In this document: one piece after another, positions 9,914 to 22,345 of the stretch
Layout: each line of letters begins with the position of its first letter
Numbering within the stretch: position 1 is the first letter of the stretch
Assembly (NCBI GenBank): GCA_034440635.1
Contig: JAOTON010002231.1
Span: forward strand, 496,001 to 560,000
DNA from: Lepas anatifera
Lineage: Eukaryota > Arthropoda > Thecostraca > Lepadidae
Length of the DNA stretch: 64,000 bases
Direction: 5' to 3'
Program-made: the position numbers and the translations under genes
The notes under the pieces: model-generated
Databases searched by the model: none
What the model was told of the DNA's origin: nothing
Seen by the model: only the letters and a program-made list of their open reading frames with translations

Positions 9914-12184
9914 TTAACCCTCGCCCCACTGGGGGGCCATCAATGGCCCCCTAAGGTTTTTTCTCTCACCCTATCATTTTAAACATTCCTGAAATTGTTT
10001 CTCTGGGTCACACAAGGTCAGGTCACCAGGCAAGGTCAACCAATGTCAACTCACTTAGAATTTTTAGCTCTATAATAGCTACATTTCTAGGCCGATCGGT
10101 TTCAAACTTCCTACACTTCATGAACCCTCCAGGGTCTCCACAATGTATATCCGAGGTTTTTCGATTTCGTGACCTGGAGTCAGGTAACGAGGTGACCTCT
10201 CTCATTGGAAAATTATGAGGGCAAGCTGTCTTATGATCTAAAAGTCACAAAAACGAATACAAATGCTCAGATTGCTCAGAACAACGTTCTTGGACACCCT
10301 TCCATGGATCTCAGGGGCGATATTTGCCCTTAGACCTATATGAGGTCATCACAGTTCACCAGGGGTCACATACAGCATTGTGACGATAAATTTTGACCCA
10401 ATCAAGCTAGAGCGCTGAAATGAATGTCATCGCCTATGTTGCGTCACTGACTTTCATTTGATATAGGGGAGACCGGGGCTGGTTGCATCACGGGTTGAAT
10501 GCATCAGGGGCTGTAACTAAAAAAAAATATTCACTAGATAACAGTTTAAGCGGGCCCACTAGAACTGCGCACGCGCAATGTCTTTCCGGTGAAGAAACCA
10601 GCGAAAGCGGTCGGCCGATGCCAGGTGAGGAGGAAAAATTCCTTTTTGGGGGTGAAAACATTTTTTTGTCTATTACATTAATTGTTAAATGAAATACACG
10701 ATGACATGCACGCTGGTCATAAGCCTGGCAGGTTAAAGCGTGTTTCTCCAGTCTTCAATTGAGGCAAAGCTTTTGGCAGGACCTCTTGGCTTGTGCACCA
10801 TGATTGATTCAGGGCAAGGACAGGGCAAGACAAATCACATTTCGCGGGGCAAGTTGAAATATTCATGCAACCTAACTCGGCGTTTAGTTTTGTTTATGGG
10901 CGAATTGAATAGGCATAAGGATATATTATTACCATCATTATTGGCATGGGCGTCGAAAGTGGGGGAGGAGCGCGTCACCCAATTTTGCGAATGAGGAAAC
11001 GAGTGTCCCCCATTTTAACATGAAATAGGTACCTGCTTTTTTACTTTTTTCACGATATTAAAATCGCCTCCCCTCCCCCACCCCCGTTATCGCCAGACCG
11101 GGAACGATTAAGGTCCGTCACCTCCTACAAAACGTTTCGTGGTGACGCCCCTGATTATTGGCAAGGAAAATAAGGAAGAATAATAAAAAACTGTGGCTGA
11201 AAATCCCTGAATGTTCTGTATTAACACCCGGACTGGAACGGGTCTGGAACGAACACGTCACTGGAGGGGGACCGGTGGTCCCCTACGATCTCAAAAAGAA
11301 AAGCCTTGACCCATGACCTTTGACATTGCCATGTGACCACACCATGTGCCATGTGGCACACGAGGCCTGCAGTGGAACAAACAGGTTCTATATTTGTCAC
11401 CACTGTGACTCTGACTCTGAGTAGGTAAGCTCGGAAAGGTATCTGATGAGCTGAATGGGAAACCTGCCTACCAATAAAGCGAATCTGATGTTGTATTCTG
11501 TTTCTGTGCACTAATTTCTCACGATGCAAGCTGCCCCGGGGACTGATACAACTTACCCCGGCATCGGGGCAGTTTGCATCAGGTGCAGAGTTTATTTCAA
11601 AAGTTTATTGTGGTAAAACATATTTGTTTTTAAGACAACATTAATCGACGTTTGGTGGGGAAAAGAACTATGTTTTGAATGGTGGTATCCAATTTTCGAT
11701 ATATCTTGCGGATTATTAGCTACGGAGGAATAAGTGAAAAATGATTCAACCAGCCCTGGTCTCCCCTACAGCAAGGTCACTTTCTGACCTTTCGTGACCT
11801 CAGGTCATATCAGGTCAGGAGGTGACCTCTGGAGGTATAACCAACGGTAGGACGTCATTTGGTCCATACAGGGGACAAGGCTTGGCATTTTCCAATCAAA
11901 TGTACTTTGCCAGATTGCAATAGCTCTAACGGCATGAAAGCTATGCCCAGTTTACTTAAGCATTGCATATTTGAGTGGAACTAGCCTATCGTTACCTAAC
12001 TTGACCTCTGGAGGTCACACAATTGACCTGAGTGCTTTTGCATGTAAATTAATTTCTCACTGAACTCGCACGAGCTTTCTAATGCACTTTGCAGATTTAC
12101 ACTAGTCGCCATATTTTCGGATGCTCCATCGATGGCCCCCGTGGGGTGAAGGTGGCGCCGGACCCCCGGTGAGGGGTGGGTTAA
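9914..12184 (+). mobile_element. TTAA-flanked MITE, family B copy, split by a nested element
   Basis: The left end TTAACCCTCGCCCCAC with TTAA at 9914-9917 and the right end at TTAA 12181-12184 match the other B copies. Between 10464 and 11768 the B sequence is interrupted by a 1.3-kb TA-flanked element. Removing it leaves a B element of about 970 bases, collinear with the copy at 50505. The B portions are dense in AGGTCA and TGACCT. Confidence 0.87.
10466..11766. mobile_element. 1.3-kb TA-flanked transposon nested in family B
   Basis: The terminal inverted repeats are GGGGAGACCGGGGCTGGTTG and CAACCAGCCCTGGTCTCCCC. They are flanked by TA at 10464-10465 and 11767-11768. The uninterrupted B copy at 50505 reads TTTGATATACAGCAAGG at this point, so the empty site confirms the boundary and the TA duplication. 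TGCATCA-type words recur near both ends. ORFs of 60-102 codons show no transposase motif, so it is probably non-autonomous. TA target plus a GGGGAG end suggests the Tc1/mariner/pogo superfamily; compare the element at 34853, which starts GGGAG. Confidence 0.9.
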
Positions 12185-13095
12185 CACTCAAGCAACCTTG
12201 CATAGCCAATATGCATCGCAATAGCATCCGAGCCACCTTCGCCCTGGTGGGGGTACTCAAATACCTCGCCCTTCGAAGACGGCTTCTATGCAGGATAACG
12301 AAAAACGTCAGCGCTGCTGGATAGGTAATACAAATTCATGAAGGAACTACATCAGTCACTTTTTGGCTCAGGTCAATATTGAGGCCATGACCGGTTAATG
12401 AAGGTGGTATGTTACAGAAGAGTTTCCGAACTCTAGCGTATGAAAGAGTTGAGTGGGAATCACTTTAGGCACCATTTGCTTCGTCTCGATCCGGTAAATC
12501 GAATGTGTATAATATTACTATACTAGGTCGAAAAAATTGCGTGACCTTAGGTCAGGTCAATTTCATTATCCAACATGGCATAGTCAATATAAATATCAAT
12601 CGACTCGCAATAGCAGTCCAAACGTAATAGTATCAACATAAAAGCTGTATTGTCATTTCCTGTAAAGTTATTGACCCAAGTCTGAAAACCTGCTTCAGTA
12701 CCCCATATGCCCTTTCAGAGGCCATAGGTTAAAAATCGCAACATGAACTTGAAAAGGGGCCCAGGATATTACGGTTTTCAAAATATGAAGGTATTTGCAG
12801 CTGTACCTACACAAATACAGCCCAATTCCTGTTTTCCCCATGCGTTTTCAATAGAGAGATAATGATCCGTACCTGACACCAGGTGATCCATATGAAAAAA
12901 ATCCCAAAACATGTTTTTGTACTCGGTGAGGCCATTATGTGGTATAAGTTTCAATCCGATAGATTCGTCCACTTCTTACTTATGCCACCTCGAACATTTT
13001 TGGAGGTGAGGCTTCTTGTTCTGCACTGGTGATCTGACCTGAGATGACTCAACCTCAAAATTTTGGTGAAAGTTGCGAAATTGATCCATGATTAG
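12181..13095 (+). mobile_element. Decayed family A-like element abutting family B
   Basis: It starts at the TTAA that ends the B copy (12181-12184), followed by CACTC and, at 12229, GAGCCACCTTCGCCCTGG as in A left ends. Further in, AGGTCAGGTCAATTTCATTA, ACTCGGTGAGGCCATTATGTG and CTGACCTGAGATGA match A in order. The right terminus is missing and divergence is high. Bases 12670-12830 align poorly. Confidence 0.6.
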
Positions 13096-15064
13096 GTGTC
13101 TTCACTGACTCATGTTAAATGCTCAAGAGGTCAAGTTTCATGTGCGTTACAAGCTGGAACCTGGGTGAGAACTAGCTCTGTGACAAATATATACTACTAT
13201 ATCAAGCATAGTGAGAAAAACAGTTAAGACCACTTGCAAGCCTTTAAGAATAACTCCATATCTTCATTATATAATATAACCTGAACTTAAGATTTTAAAC
13301 ATGTTTGTTAACATGAATTATAATCTCACATCTCGGGTGGTGTTGGCATAGATCTAGCCATGTTCCTTTAGTTTTGGCATATATAGAGGTCAAATTAACC
13401 CTCTCATCCCGCAGGGCGTGGCCAATTTTCCTGAGGACCAGTATTTTTTTCAGGACCAGCAATTTTCCTCTTACGGTATTATAACTATTTTGTATCTGTC
13501 CATAATATCCAAAACATATTCTTATGAGCCCCATTAAGATGCCAGGCTGATTAGTGTGGAAGGTGGTGAGTTCTGACATGTCTATCACGTTATGTGATTA
13601 GTAAGACTTCACGCTGTACTCTCGATGGATTGCGAATTTGAGCAATTAATTAACGGAAGGAACAGGAATTTCAGTGGTGCGCAAATTTTGGGTACTGCTT
13701 AACGACTTCTAAACGCCCAAACGCCCAAATCACTGTGATCCGCGCCCACAGTTTTGATTAGCAACAGCAAACGCGATTAGACAGTTTGAGAAGTCCCTAA
13801 CCCCGTGAAAGGGCTTAGTCTTGTTGTCTATTTGGCCTTTATAACTATGTCATTCCAACAAAAGCAGCCGTTCAGCGGTGGCCTGGGCACTCACGCATCT
13901 GCCTAACCTGAAGACCCCTTCAAAACTATGAATCTTACTCGAAATTGGCTGATCACTGGGACGGATGACGATTATATTTATTTTCGACCTGGCTTCCGTC
14001 ACTTCTGGGAAAGGATTAATGGTGATCAGTGCGCCACGCCTTCCTGGATTAAAGATAAGTAGTCCTCTACATAGATTTGCCTCATGATAACCCCTGAAAT
14101 TGTCTAAGCAATCCCTAGAAATCCAGTCTCTGAGCAAACAAAAGTGTCATTTCGTTCAATCCTAAGTGCATCAAATGGTCTGAATTTATGCGTATTCTAC
14201 TGATCTCCCGAATATGCCGAACCTTACAACATGTTTACCTATCTAGATTCGTGTTTCTACTGTGCAGGTGGTGCCTGTGCTATTATTAGTGGCAAGCACT
14301 CCCACTGAGGATATTTGCATTTGACACATGTTCTGGCTCGCTGCTTATCCGTAAGCGCCGTGTTCCTACAAATAACGAAATTTGGATGTCTGTGTTATAG
14401 CCCACTGCCCAGGTGCGACACAATCCAAGTAACTGAAGCGCCCTTACATTTCAAGCGCACGACTCCTCTTTCTAAGCTTCTTGCTTATATTTAGCAGGGC
14501 AGCCGGTAGGCCTGGTAGCAATAGTACCTACTCTAGAAGCCAACGCTAAAGTGAAGCGGTAGTGCCGGGTTTTGCGTTTTGACAAAGAGTTGTGCTAGGC
14601 GGTACAGCCTACGTACTCAGTTATTCATTCGCAGGCAGAACGATGATATGCGGTATAGCATGTCCGAAGGCAAAACATTGTGGCTCAGTATTGCGCCCAA
14701 TGGGGCATTCCGAGCAGAAACTGGGAGAAAACTTCCGACAGGCGCAGAACTTGCGAATACTGTGGCATTGTCCCATGCCCACAAAACAACCTTCTGCAAG
14801 GAGACAGTGTCCCTCAGCCTCCAGTCATTTCTTCAATTTTTTTTCGTGCTGGTTTTGGATATTTTTTAGGGATTTTTTACGGGGAAATTCTGGGTGCCCC
14901 CTCCTCCTCACTCTGGATAAGCTTTCTCACTCCGGGGTCGTACTCTTTTGCTTGCAATAATTTCCCTGATTTTGTATCTTAATTTTGGATAGGAGCTATG
15001 ACAGCTTATAATTATCTTCCAAAAAAGTAGAAACATATTTTTGTCCCTGAGGCGCCATTTTTTT

Positions 15065-15066
<2 letters not shown>
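13096..15066. other. Intergenic DNA, no gene seen
   Basis: ORFs of 95-122 codons (13295-13588 minus, 13850-14137 minus, 14579-14982 plus) show no recognisable domain and overlap each other. No tRNA or strong repeat was noticed. Confidence 0.45.

Positions 15067-15102
<36 letters not shown>
15067..15102 (+). repeat. GA microsatellite
   Basis: An uninterrupted (GA)18 run. Confidence 0.98.
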
Positions 15103-15104
<2 letters not shown>

Positions 15105-16139
15105 TCCAAATAGTCGAATTGTGGTCTGCAGTCGACCGTGGAAAGGCGGCGGATGAAGGGAGTTACCAGCGGACCCAAGCTCGCATCTATCGGAGTTGGG
15201 GGAGGGGGGCAAGTGGCTCAAATCCACCCCTCATTTGCCTTTAACTTCTTACCTTGTGAATACCACGGAAACTCAGACATTTCGGGGGGGTTTGAGCTCC
15301 CTTTGTATTCACGCCTGGAGGGAGTTAGCTGTGGCGATAAAGACGTTAGGTGTCGAGAGGGCACTGGAAAGATAAGTACTTTTGATTGCATCGGCGTCAG
15401 CTTCTGGTCTTTTCCGGAGAGTTTCGGTGCTCAGGATTTATCTATCCATGTCCATGTTTCGGCTCCCGACATGGATGCCAGCGACAACAGAAAGAGGGAG
15501 GGGCACATGTGCAAACATAAGATAAAAACTACCTCCATCTTCGTGCCTTTTGGAGCCTTACTTGTCCAGTATTCGGATGAACGCTTGTAATTATTTCCTG
15601 GGGACTCTTCTCTGGGACTGTGAGATTGGCACTCGAAGGCCTTCAGATTTGTGCGAAGAAGCTTTCGGGAGTCTTCCCTCTTTGGAATGAAACCCATCAG
15701 AACAGAATCAGTTGCCTCATGGACCAGAGGACCCAGAGGGTCTCAGAGGTTTTCTTTGTTTAACACCGGGAGGGCATGCCAGATTTTTATGTCTTTTCTA
15801 TTATGATCTCGGCCCAGACCAGCCGCAGGCCGCTACGCCCGGGAGAGCTTTGTGGTGTTTAATATTGGTTCACCGGCCGCCCCCACGGCCTTCTTAGGTC
15901 GACATTTGTTTTGTGCATATAGCAAAGAGCATCACAGAATCTTAAATTATGCTGTTTTCAGAGGCTCATTCATTTCTTCTGTCACCAACATTCATATAAA
16001 AATGACAAGCATTGTCGAACTAGTGAAAAACGGCCACAGACTCACCTTCACGTCTTTGAAATCAATCATTTTCTCCACACCCATTTTCTTGCCAGCCTCG
16101 CAGGCCGTTACCTGGAAGGGGCTCTTCATACCACCTAGC
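15103..16139. other. Intergenic DNA with long but unrecognised ORFs
   Basis: A 150-codon plus ORF (15138-15590) and a 145-codon ORF (15852-16289) are open, but neither shows a domain, signal peptide or splice structure that persuades me. I leave them unannotated. Confidence 0.4.
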
Positions 16140-16345
16140 ATCAGCACGGGGCGTTGGTTACACTCGCGGTTCGAAAATCCCCGTATCCAACACCGGCCAG
16201 CTCCGCTCTGCACTGAGTGCGTGCGCCGGCGGCCCAGCGGAGCGCCCGCCCGACCGCGGCCCAGCCCCGTCTCGCGCGCTGATTGGTGAACGCTGGTTAG
16301 TGGGCGGGGCGAGGGGCGTGAATGGTGGTTCCCATGGCAATGAGG
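16140..16345. promoter_or_regulatory. CpG-rich island with CCAAT and GC boxes
   Basis: This GC-rich stretch contains GCGCTGATTGGTGAACGC (inverted CCAAT), GTGGGCGGGGCGAGGGGCG (GC box) and many CpG dinucleotides. The motif set is promoter-like, but no first exon was identified beside it. Confidence 0.35.
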
Positions 16346-17289
16346 TGTCAGAATGACAGGTAACACACGCGCCAAGATTGATGGCCGGCCAATGACGAAC
16401 GATGCGTATCAATGGTGGAGGAATAACAAACACCAGATAGCGGGCGGGTTTGGCGCAGAATGGAAAGGTGGCCCCATTGTCGTCTCGATTTGCACATGCT
16501 GTGTATGGAATGGCAGATGAATGATGCCATTTATATCACACCACACTTGCAGAGACCAAATTTGCATAGCTATTGGAACGAAAGAAATAGAAAATACAGC
16601 TGTCCGAAAAATCTGAGGTGATCCATAAGGTATATTTCAACTTGCAAATATTTTTGTGAAGATGTGTACAAAAAGTACTGTCTATCCAATGCAAACACGT
16701 GAAATGTGCCTTGGTTAACCCCATTTGCGGTTAAAGCACCATTATACCTGTTTTAAAACGAATGAACTCGGGCCCTGAAAAACACGAATTTGGCAGTTGG
16801 TGCGTTGGTGCCTCACCCCCGTTACCCCAAGCACTCAAAGCTAAAATAAACTACAGGAATAGGCAGTGAGGAAAACCCAAAACATGTTTTCAACCTTCTA
16901 TGTTACGTTGAAATCATCGACAAAATCATCGGATTCAAAAATCGAAGTTCTTATAACGGTCCGCAGCTTTAACATACTGTTTTTAACTGCATCCGGTGTC
17001 TTTCAAGTTTAGCCAAGAACTCAAGGCTTACCTATGTCGAAGCCAGCACGAGTAAAACTCACAGTTAGACTCCAGGCAAACGGGAGTTTGTGAATTCGTG
17101 TTTATTTTTTTAAACGGCATATACTTTGCGCTGCGGGTGGGAGACAAGGAGACCTCTGATGTTGTTGTTGGTCGTGCTGGTAGGCGGCAAACTATAACCT
17201 TGGGTGGGAATGGGTGGCACAGAATCTAATCTCTTCAGGCCAGGTCACTAGCACAGGAATTGAAGTTCAGTGCTTCGCGAACGAAAATA
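16346..17289. other. Unannotated spacer
   Basis: AT-rich, no gene or clear repeat. Confidence 0.45.
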
Positions 17290-17650
17290 GCGTTATTGGG
17301 TGGTCAGGGGCCAGTGTACAGAGGGACGCTGTTGATATCCAGAGCGGCACCGTTCGCAGTCATAAGGAAGCAATTTGTAATCGGATGGCCGCCATGCAGT
17401 GCCGTGGGCGCCCCATTAGCGTTCAGGGGGTGTCATTCATACTTGGAGGGGTGTTGTTTATCGTTGATACCCGGAGGGGTGCAGTTCACATCCACAGGGG
17501 TGCAATTCTGAATCCGAAGGGCGCTTTTGCTATCCATGAGTGCATGTTCTATCCAGGGAGCGACTAAACTATTAAGGAGGAGCATAGCTATCTAATCATA
17601 TTACCTATCCTTTCTATGGGGCCCCTTTGCTATCCAGGGGCGTCTATCTA
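17290..17650 (+). repeat. Degenerate minisatellite of about 23 bases
   Basis: Imperfect units alternate AGGGGTGCAGTTCACATCC-like and AGGGGTGCAATTCTGAATCC-like words, ending with CTATCCAGGGGCGTCTATC. The 117-codon ORF here is a by-product of the repeat. Confidence 0.55.
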
Positions 17651-17652
17651 TC

Positions 17653-17925
17653 TTAACCCTCGCCCCACCGGGGGCCATCGATGCTCCCCTTAAGGTTTTT
17701 CGAGATAGCAGAAAAACGACGAGACGTAACACCACAGCTGAGGACTCTATCTCTCACCCCATCAGTTTCCCACCATTCCTGAAATTTTTTACCCCAGGTC
17801 ACCCAAGGTCAGGTCACTAGGCGAGGTCAACCAAGGTCACATCACTCCAACTTTTGACCTCTATAAGAGCTACATTTCTAAGTCGATCGATTTGAAACTT
17901 CCTACACTTCTGACATGAATGAATG
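17653..17925 (+). mobile_element. Family B left part only
   Basis: TTAACCCTCGCCCCACCGGG at 17653 is followed by GGTTTTTCGAGATAGCAG, AAAAACGACGAG and the CAAGGTCAGGTCACTAGG half-site run. The match breaks off near GAAACTTCCTACACTTC. The remaining two-thirds is absent. Confidence 0.85.
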
Positions 17926-19370
17926 AACTGAATACCATGAATGAAGCTTATACGGAGATAGTACAACATCACAGCGCCAATAGCCTTCTAGGGGACATTC
18001 TATATGACTTAATGGTTTGTTCGAAGCTAGTGCCTCGACTTAGTACCTTGCTTCCTCGAGAAGATGAATGAACGCTTTGGCTACTTCCATGCAGTTTAAA
18101 ACTCTTGAGGGCGTTTTTTGAAGCAAGCATGGACACAAAGCTTTGCACCTCAATCTAAGTAATAGTTGCCCTACAATGCCTTACCCAGTGGCATGGATTT
18201 TCAAAGATCAACTGGGGCGCCGAAATCTGAACAGTCTCAATATCTTATAAGGTGAAGCATTATATTTTTATTGATGAGTTTGCAACAGCAAAGATCATTA
18301 ACCGCACCAAATTAATTTGAGTACATAAAATGAAAATACGGAATTCAAATAACATCTTACCATTAATCCACGTTTCACAGTGAGTGCCTGGGCACTATCT
18401 CTAAGCTATGAAAATCCACATTTCTGGCTCAGCCGCTTTTAGAATGGGTATTCAAAACATGTCAAGTACCATACTTCGGACGGCAGTCTGTGCGGCGGCT
18501 CCTCAGGCACCTACAGATGCTCCAAAATTAATAATCAGACCCTAACTTTAGCCTGCTTTTCTGGTCTTCATCTGGCTCACAATTACTTTCTAGCATATTT
18601 CCGTCTTCTGGCTTATGACAAAATTACGTCAATCAACGACTAGCTACTTACCATTTTTGTAAATCATTAACCGGAGCCAATTTGTCTTGTGTATCTAATT
18701 ATGGGTGGTAAAATCTGGAAGCCACCATCAATCAATAAACAAACTTGCAACCGCCCTTAATGCACCGCTGCGAGTTTCAATAGGATTTAGTTTTTCAACC
18801 ATATTATCATTTATCAACGCTGCTAGAGCCATACCCGTGGACAGAGGACGTTCGTTGGAATTTGTGGTGAGGAAAACTAGGTATGATTGCAAATAACATA
18901 TTTCTTTCATCATTATTCACCTTAATTTCCTTTGAACAGTGCTGCAAAATCAAGTCAAAGTGAACCCAATAGCCAGAACTAATTTGTACTTCTCACTAAA
19001 GCCTTTGGAGGCATAACTCGAGCCTGACACCATGAAGACTCTTATCTGCCTATTTGAATCTAAGCATCTGAGAAAAAGCCAAGGAAACTACACCGGTTAA
19101 ACAGAATTTTTCTTTTGTGTCGCCAGAAAACACCATCGAATTCCACAAGGTTGAGGACGTGTCGGGATAGCGTCGGGTAATGTCGGGTAATCATGACACC
19201 ATACTGTCCTGAAATGAGACCTCCCCAGGGGGCCGCATGCCAAGCTCACCCCTGACAAACATAACCCCTTCAGAACGTATCTCTCCTCCAGATTCCGCAG
19301 ACTGGGAAGACACACCACAGTTCAGCCGACCACGATTGTATTATCGGCTGCGTCTATTGCCTCAGCTGCG
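17926..19370. other. Intergenic DNA, no gene seen
   Basis: Mostly AT-rich; no repeat family, RNA or coding signal noticed. Confidence 0.45.
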
Positions 19371-19860
19371 GCCTTTTCTTGGCCATCAATAACTCACGCC
19401 AACTTTTCCGTTCACCCTTTGACCGGCATGGAGAAAAAATTAACTACGGTACCCGTGCGCGTCTATTTCCCGGGCGGCGTGACCCGCCAGCGCCTACCAC
19501 TCTTGTAAGTCATTATGAGGCGCGACAATACGGGCCAAAGATCGCCGGCGTTGTCATTGAGTGTCACATTTGTTGTCAATTTATTCGGCCGGCTGCTGCG
19601 GCCGAGACCCATTCAGTCGGCGGTGCCCCCGCCACCTCACTAGCACCTCATACCTTCTCAATACGCATTCTGTGGCGGCCCGGCGCGGTCTATATTTTTG
19701 TACAGGGTTTCATTCATGGATGTCGGCGGGGCCGGCGTGTGTGGGGAACATTATGCGGCAGGACCGCTCCAGCTGTGTGCCCCCGCTTCGGCGTCAGTGC
19801 CGGGCAAGTGAAGGGGAGGGGCGATGGTCCCAGGGTCTCGCGGCCGAGCTAGCCGGTGGT
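19371..19860. promoter_or_regulatory. GC/CpG-rich island
   Basis: It has high CpG density (CCCGGGCGGCGTGACCCGC, GGCCGGCTGCTGCGGCCG). The 157- and 117-codon ORFs through it are expected from GC richness and show no domains. It is possibly a regulatory or promoter island. Confidence 0.3.
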
Positions 19861-19989
19861 AAATACAACCTACAGAGAAAGTCAACCCCTGTGCTATTTT
19901 TGGAAATATTTTAACAGTGTCATATGGAGAACAAGAGTCAATTTTTCATTAGAAAACAATTTATATCATTGGACGTGAATAAGCCACTG

Positions 19990-20720
19990 CAAACCTTAAA
20001 CCCCGCTCCACAGGGGCCTCTGGTCCGCATTGGCCCCAATGTGTGGGAAGGGGAAGGAGAGTGGTGAGGGTTATCTATGCCCTGCAGGGCATAGTCTCAT
20101 GAGAAATTATTTCAAAAAGTATTATAGTCGTTTTTTACTTAAGTAGATTTTATACCGAGAAAGGTCAGGAATGTGATAAGTCAGGGACAACTTTTTGGCT
20201 CTAGCTTTTAACAGGAGCAAGTTAAAGATAGAGTTTTAGGTCTCATTAGATCCCCCTTGTTACAGCATATCGAATAAATTATATGGCTCGGTCAGTTGAA
20301 GGGCTATTTGGTCTTTCAATATATACTTTTGGCTATTTCTCATTTTCCCTATGCATTTCCAACGTGGAAGTCATGCCCCGTAGCTGAACCCCGGTCATAG
20401 ACATATATAAAACATACCATTATAACAACTCGTGGTATTCGGAAGCCCATTGTGTGATTTCTCGTTGGTGCCAATTGAAACATTTTTGGAGATGAGATTC
20501 ACTTTATCTAACCTTGGTAGCCCAGGCTAGCTATGCAATCCAGACCGTATTTTTTAAAAAGAAGCTGCGCAAAGTATCAGTGGAAAGGTAAGGTACGAAG
20601 ATTCACCGCGCCACCGTCTTCTGGCTGTTTCGGAAAATCCGATGGGCTGTTCAAGGTAAAGGGATCTCGGTTTAAACAGCTCTTCTTCCCGCTAGGGCGG
20701 CGCTTAAAACCGTAGAACTT
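19990..20720 (+). mobile_element. Decayed TTAA-family remnants (A/B type)
   Basis: TTAAACCCCGCTCCAC near 19997 is a worn B-like end. At 20340-20520, CCCTATGCATTTCCAACGTGG, GTCATGCCCCGTAGCTGA and TTTTTGGAGATGAG follow the order of family A. Right-end-like words appear at 20600-20640. It is highly diverged. Confidence 0.5.
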
Positions 20721-20879
20721 ACAAAATATGGTAAAGAAACAATGACGAAAATATGGAATGCACCCATACACATAAATTTTGCAAATGCAATTTAAAGTGT
20801 CCAAGATTTTCATGGGAGTTTTCCGTCCAAAACTATAAGATGCCATACCTTATGGCTCACGAGAATTGGACGACCCATG

Positions 20880-21260
20880 ACTAGCCAGATAAGCTCAAGT
20901 CAAACAACATCATCAGACCAACTAGCTTGCTGCACATCCCAGCCAGGAACAGCCTCCAGCCTGACAAGCTGCCTAGACAATCTGGTCACGTCGCCGACGA
21001 TTCCCCTGCGTCGGAGCCGACGGCAGCAGGCTCGTCGACAACGACGCGAGGAGCGGCGGGGGCACCAGCGGACCGGAAGCGAGCGACAAATTGGTTCGTC
21101 GATAACGCTGATTGGGCGCCGCAAGGGGAGTTCGCCGCTGTCGGCGGACTTGTCTCTGCCGATGGGGAAGAAACAAGGAGAAAATATAGCAAGAGGTAGA
21201 GTCAGAGAGCGGCAGGGAGGGAAGGTGAGAGGAGAGGAAGATGGCGGGTAGAGAAATTTA
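20880..21260. promoter_or_regulatory. GC-rich island, no gene assigned
   Basis: Arginine-rich ORFs on both strands (124 and 152 codons) arise from CGACG/CGGCGG-rich sequence and look like composition artefacts. Motifs include TCGATAACGCTGATTGGGCG. It may be regulatory. Confidence 0.3.
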
Positions 21261-21870
21261 ACATTAATAAGTAAACAGGAGAATGGAAAAGCTTTAGGCA
21301 AAGCCGAGAGAGCTGTAGAGATGAGGACAATAGTTCTTTTTTGGGTCAGGCCTTCCACTTTTGCTTACATTTCCCCGTCCAGTCCCAGACTGGCGGAGAG
21401 GAAGAAGAAAAAACTAATTATATGCGTACTATGATCACCTACACGGTTCCACCAAAGCACACGTCGTTAGCTTTATCTACTTACGCGCGAACAATTTAGG
21501 TCTTGTACTTTTGTAAACATCTTGTAATACATCGCTCTAACGGCATCCGACCAGCCCCACCTGCTCAACGTTACCAATTTTTTTCAAAGTATGTAGCCTG
21601 AGCTCCATCTCACTCCCTTACAATGTATACGGAGATAAAAGGAATACAGCTGAAAATGTTTCAGTAAATACACCTTCACTCTCAGTTTTACAGCAAAACC
21701 TTCCCCACGATGCGTGGCAGCATGCAAACAGTCTGATTTTCCAGAAACCACCAGCTACGAGATATGTTCCGATCGTTATGCTTTATCTCATACGAAACTG
21801 GTGTGTCGCCTTATATCGTTTCTTAAAAGGGATTATAAAAACCTATAAACGGACTCACGGTGGCAAACAT
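21261..21870. other. Unannotated spacer
   Basis: No feature recognised. Confidence 0.4.
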
Positions 21871-22345
21871 CGTTTCGTTTCCGACTCCCGCCCACTGCGG
21901 TCAGTGCCTTGTTTTCAGTTGGCAACTTCTGGCCCGTTTCGGCCACGAGGACAGCAACTCCAAACAACCCAGGCCAGCTGGCCGGCGGACCAGCCAACAT
22001 GTCTCGCCACCCGGTCCATTTGGAGAGGCGTGGAATCAATTGTGTTGCCAGTGACATCGGTGATAATGGGCCCTATTGTAGCCAGTCGGCCGCGACCGCG
22101 CCAGCATTTAAATAGTTGACTGCGGCTGGGGCCGGCCCGAACCCGCCTCCCACGGCGGGGCCCCGTGGGGACGCGGCCGGCTTTCTTTGGCGGCTGTGTT
22201 TGTTACCTGTTCGGAGAGCAGACCAGAGAGTCACCTGGGCCGTGTCCGCCGCTGAATACCCGACCGAGCCACAGACGGTGCGCCCGGCCAACCCTTTGTT
22301 CCGGTCGGATTCAGGCCTGCATTTCATACATCACGGGACAGGGTC
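21871..22345. promoter_or_regulatory. GC/CpG-rich island
   Basis: CpG-rich sequence with GGGCCCTATTGTAGCC (a SOX-type CTATTGT core), CGGTGATAATGG and GGCCGCGACCGCGCC. Overlapping ORFs occupy every frame, which argues against any one being coding. Confidence 0.3.

Noticed and set aside
15138..15590. 150-codon ORF on the plus strand.
   Set aside because: No domain, no splice or promoter context, and the overlapping minus ORF is also open.
19379..19914. 157- and 117-codon ORFs.
   Set aside because: GC-rich composition removes stop codons in several frames at once; no recognisable protein.
20877..21358. Arg-rich ORFs of 124 and 152 codons.
   Set aside because: Both strands are open and both products are Arg/Ser-rich as expected from CGACG repeats.
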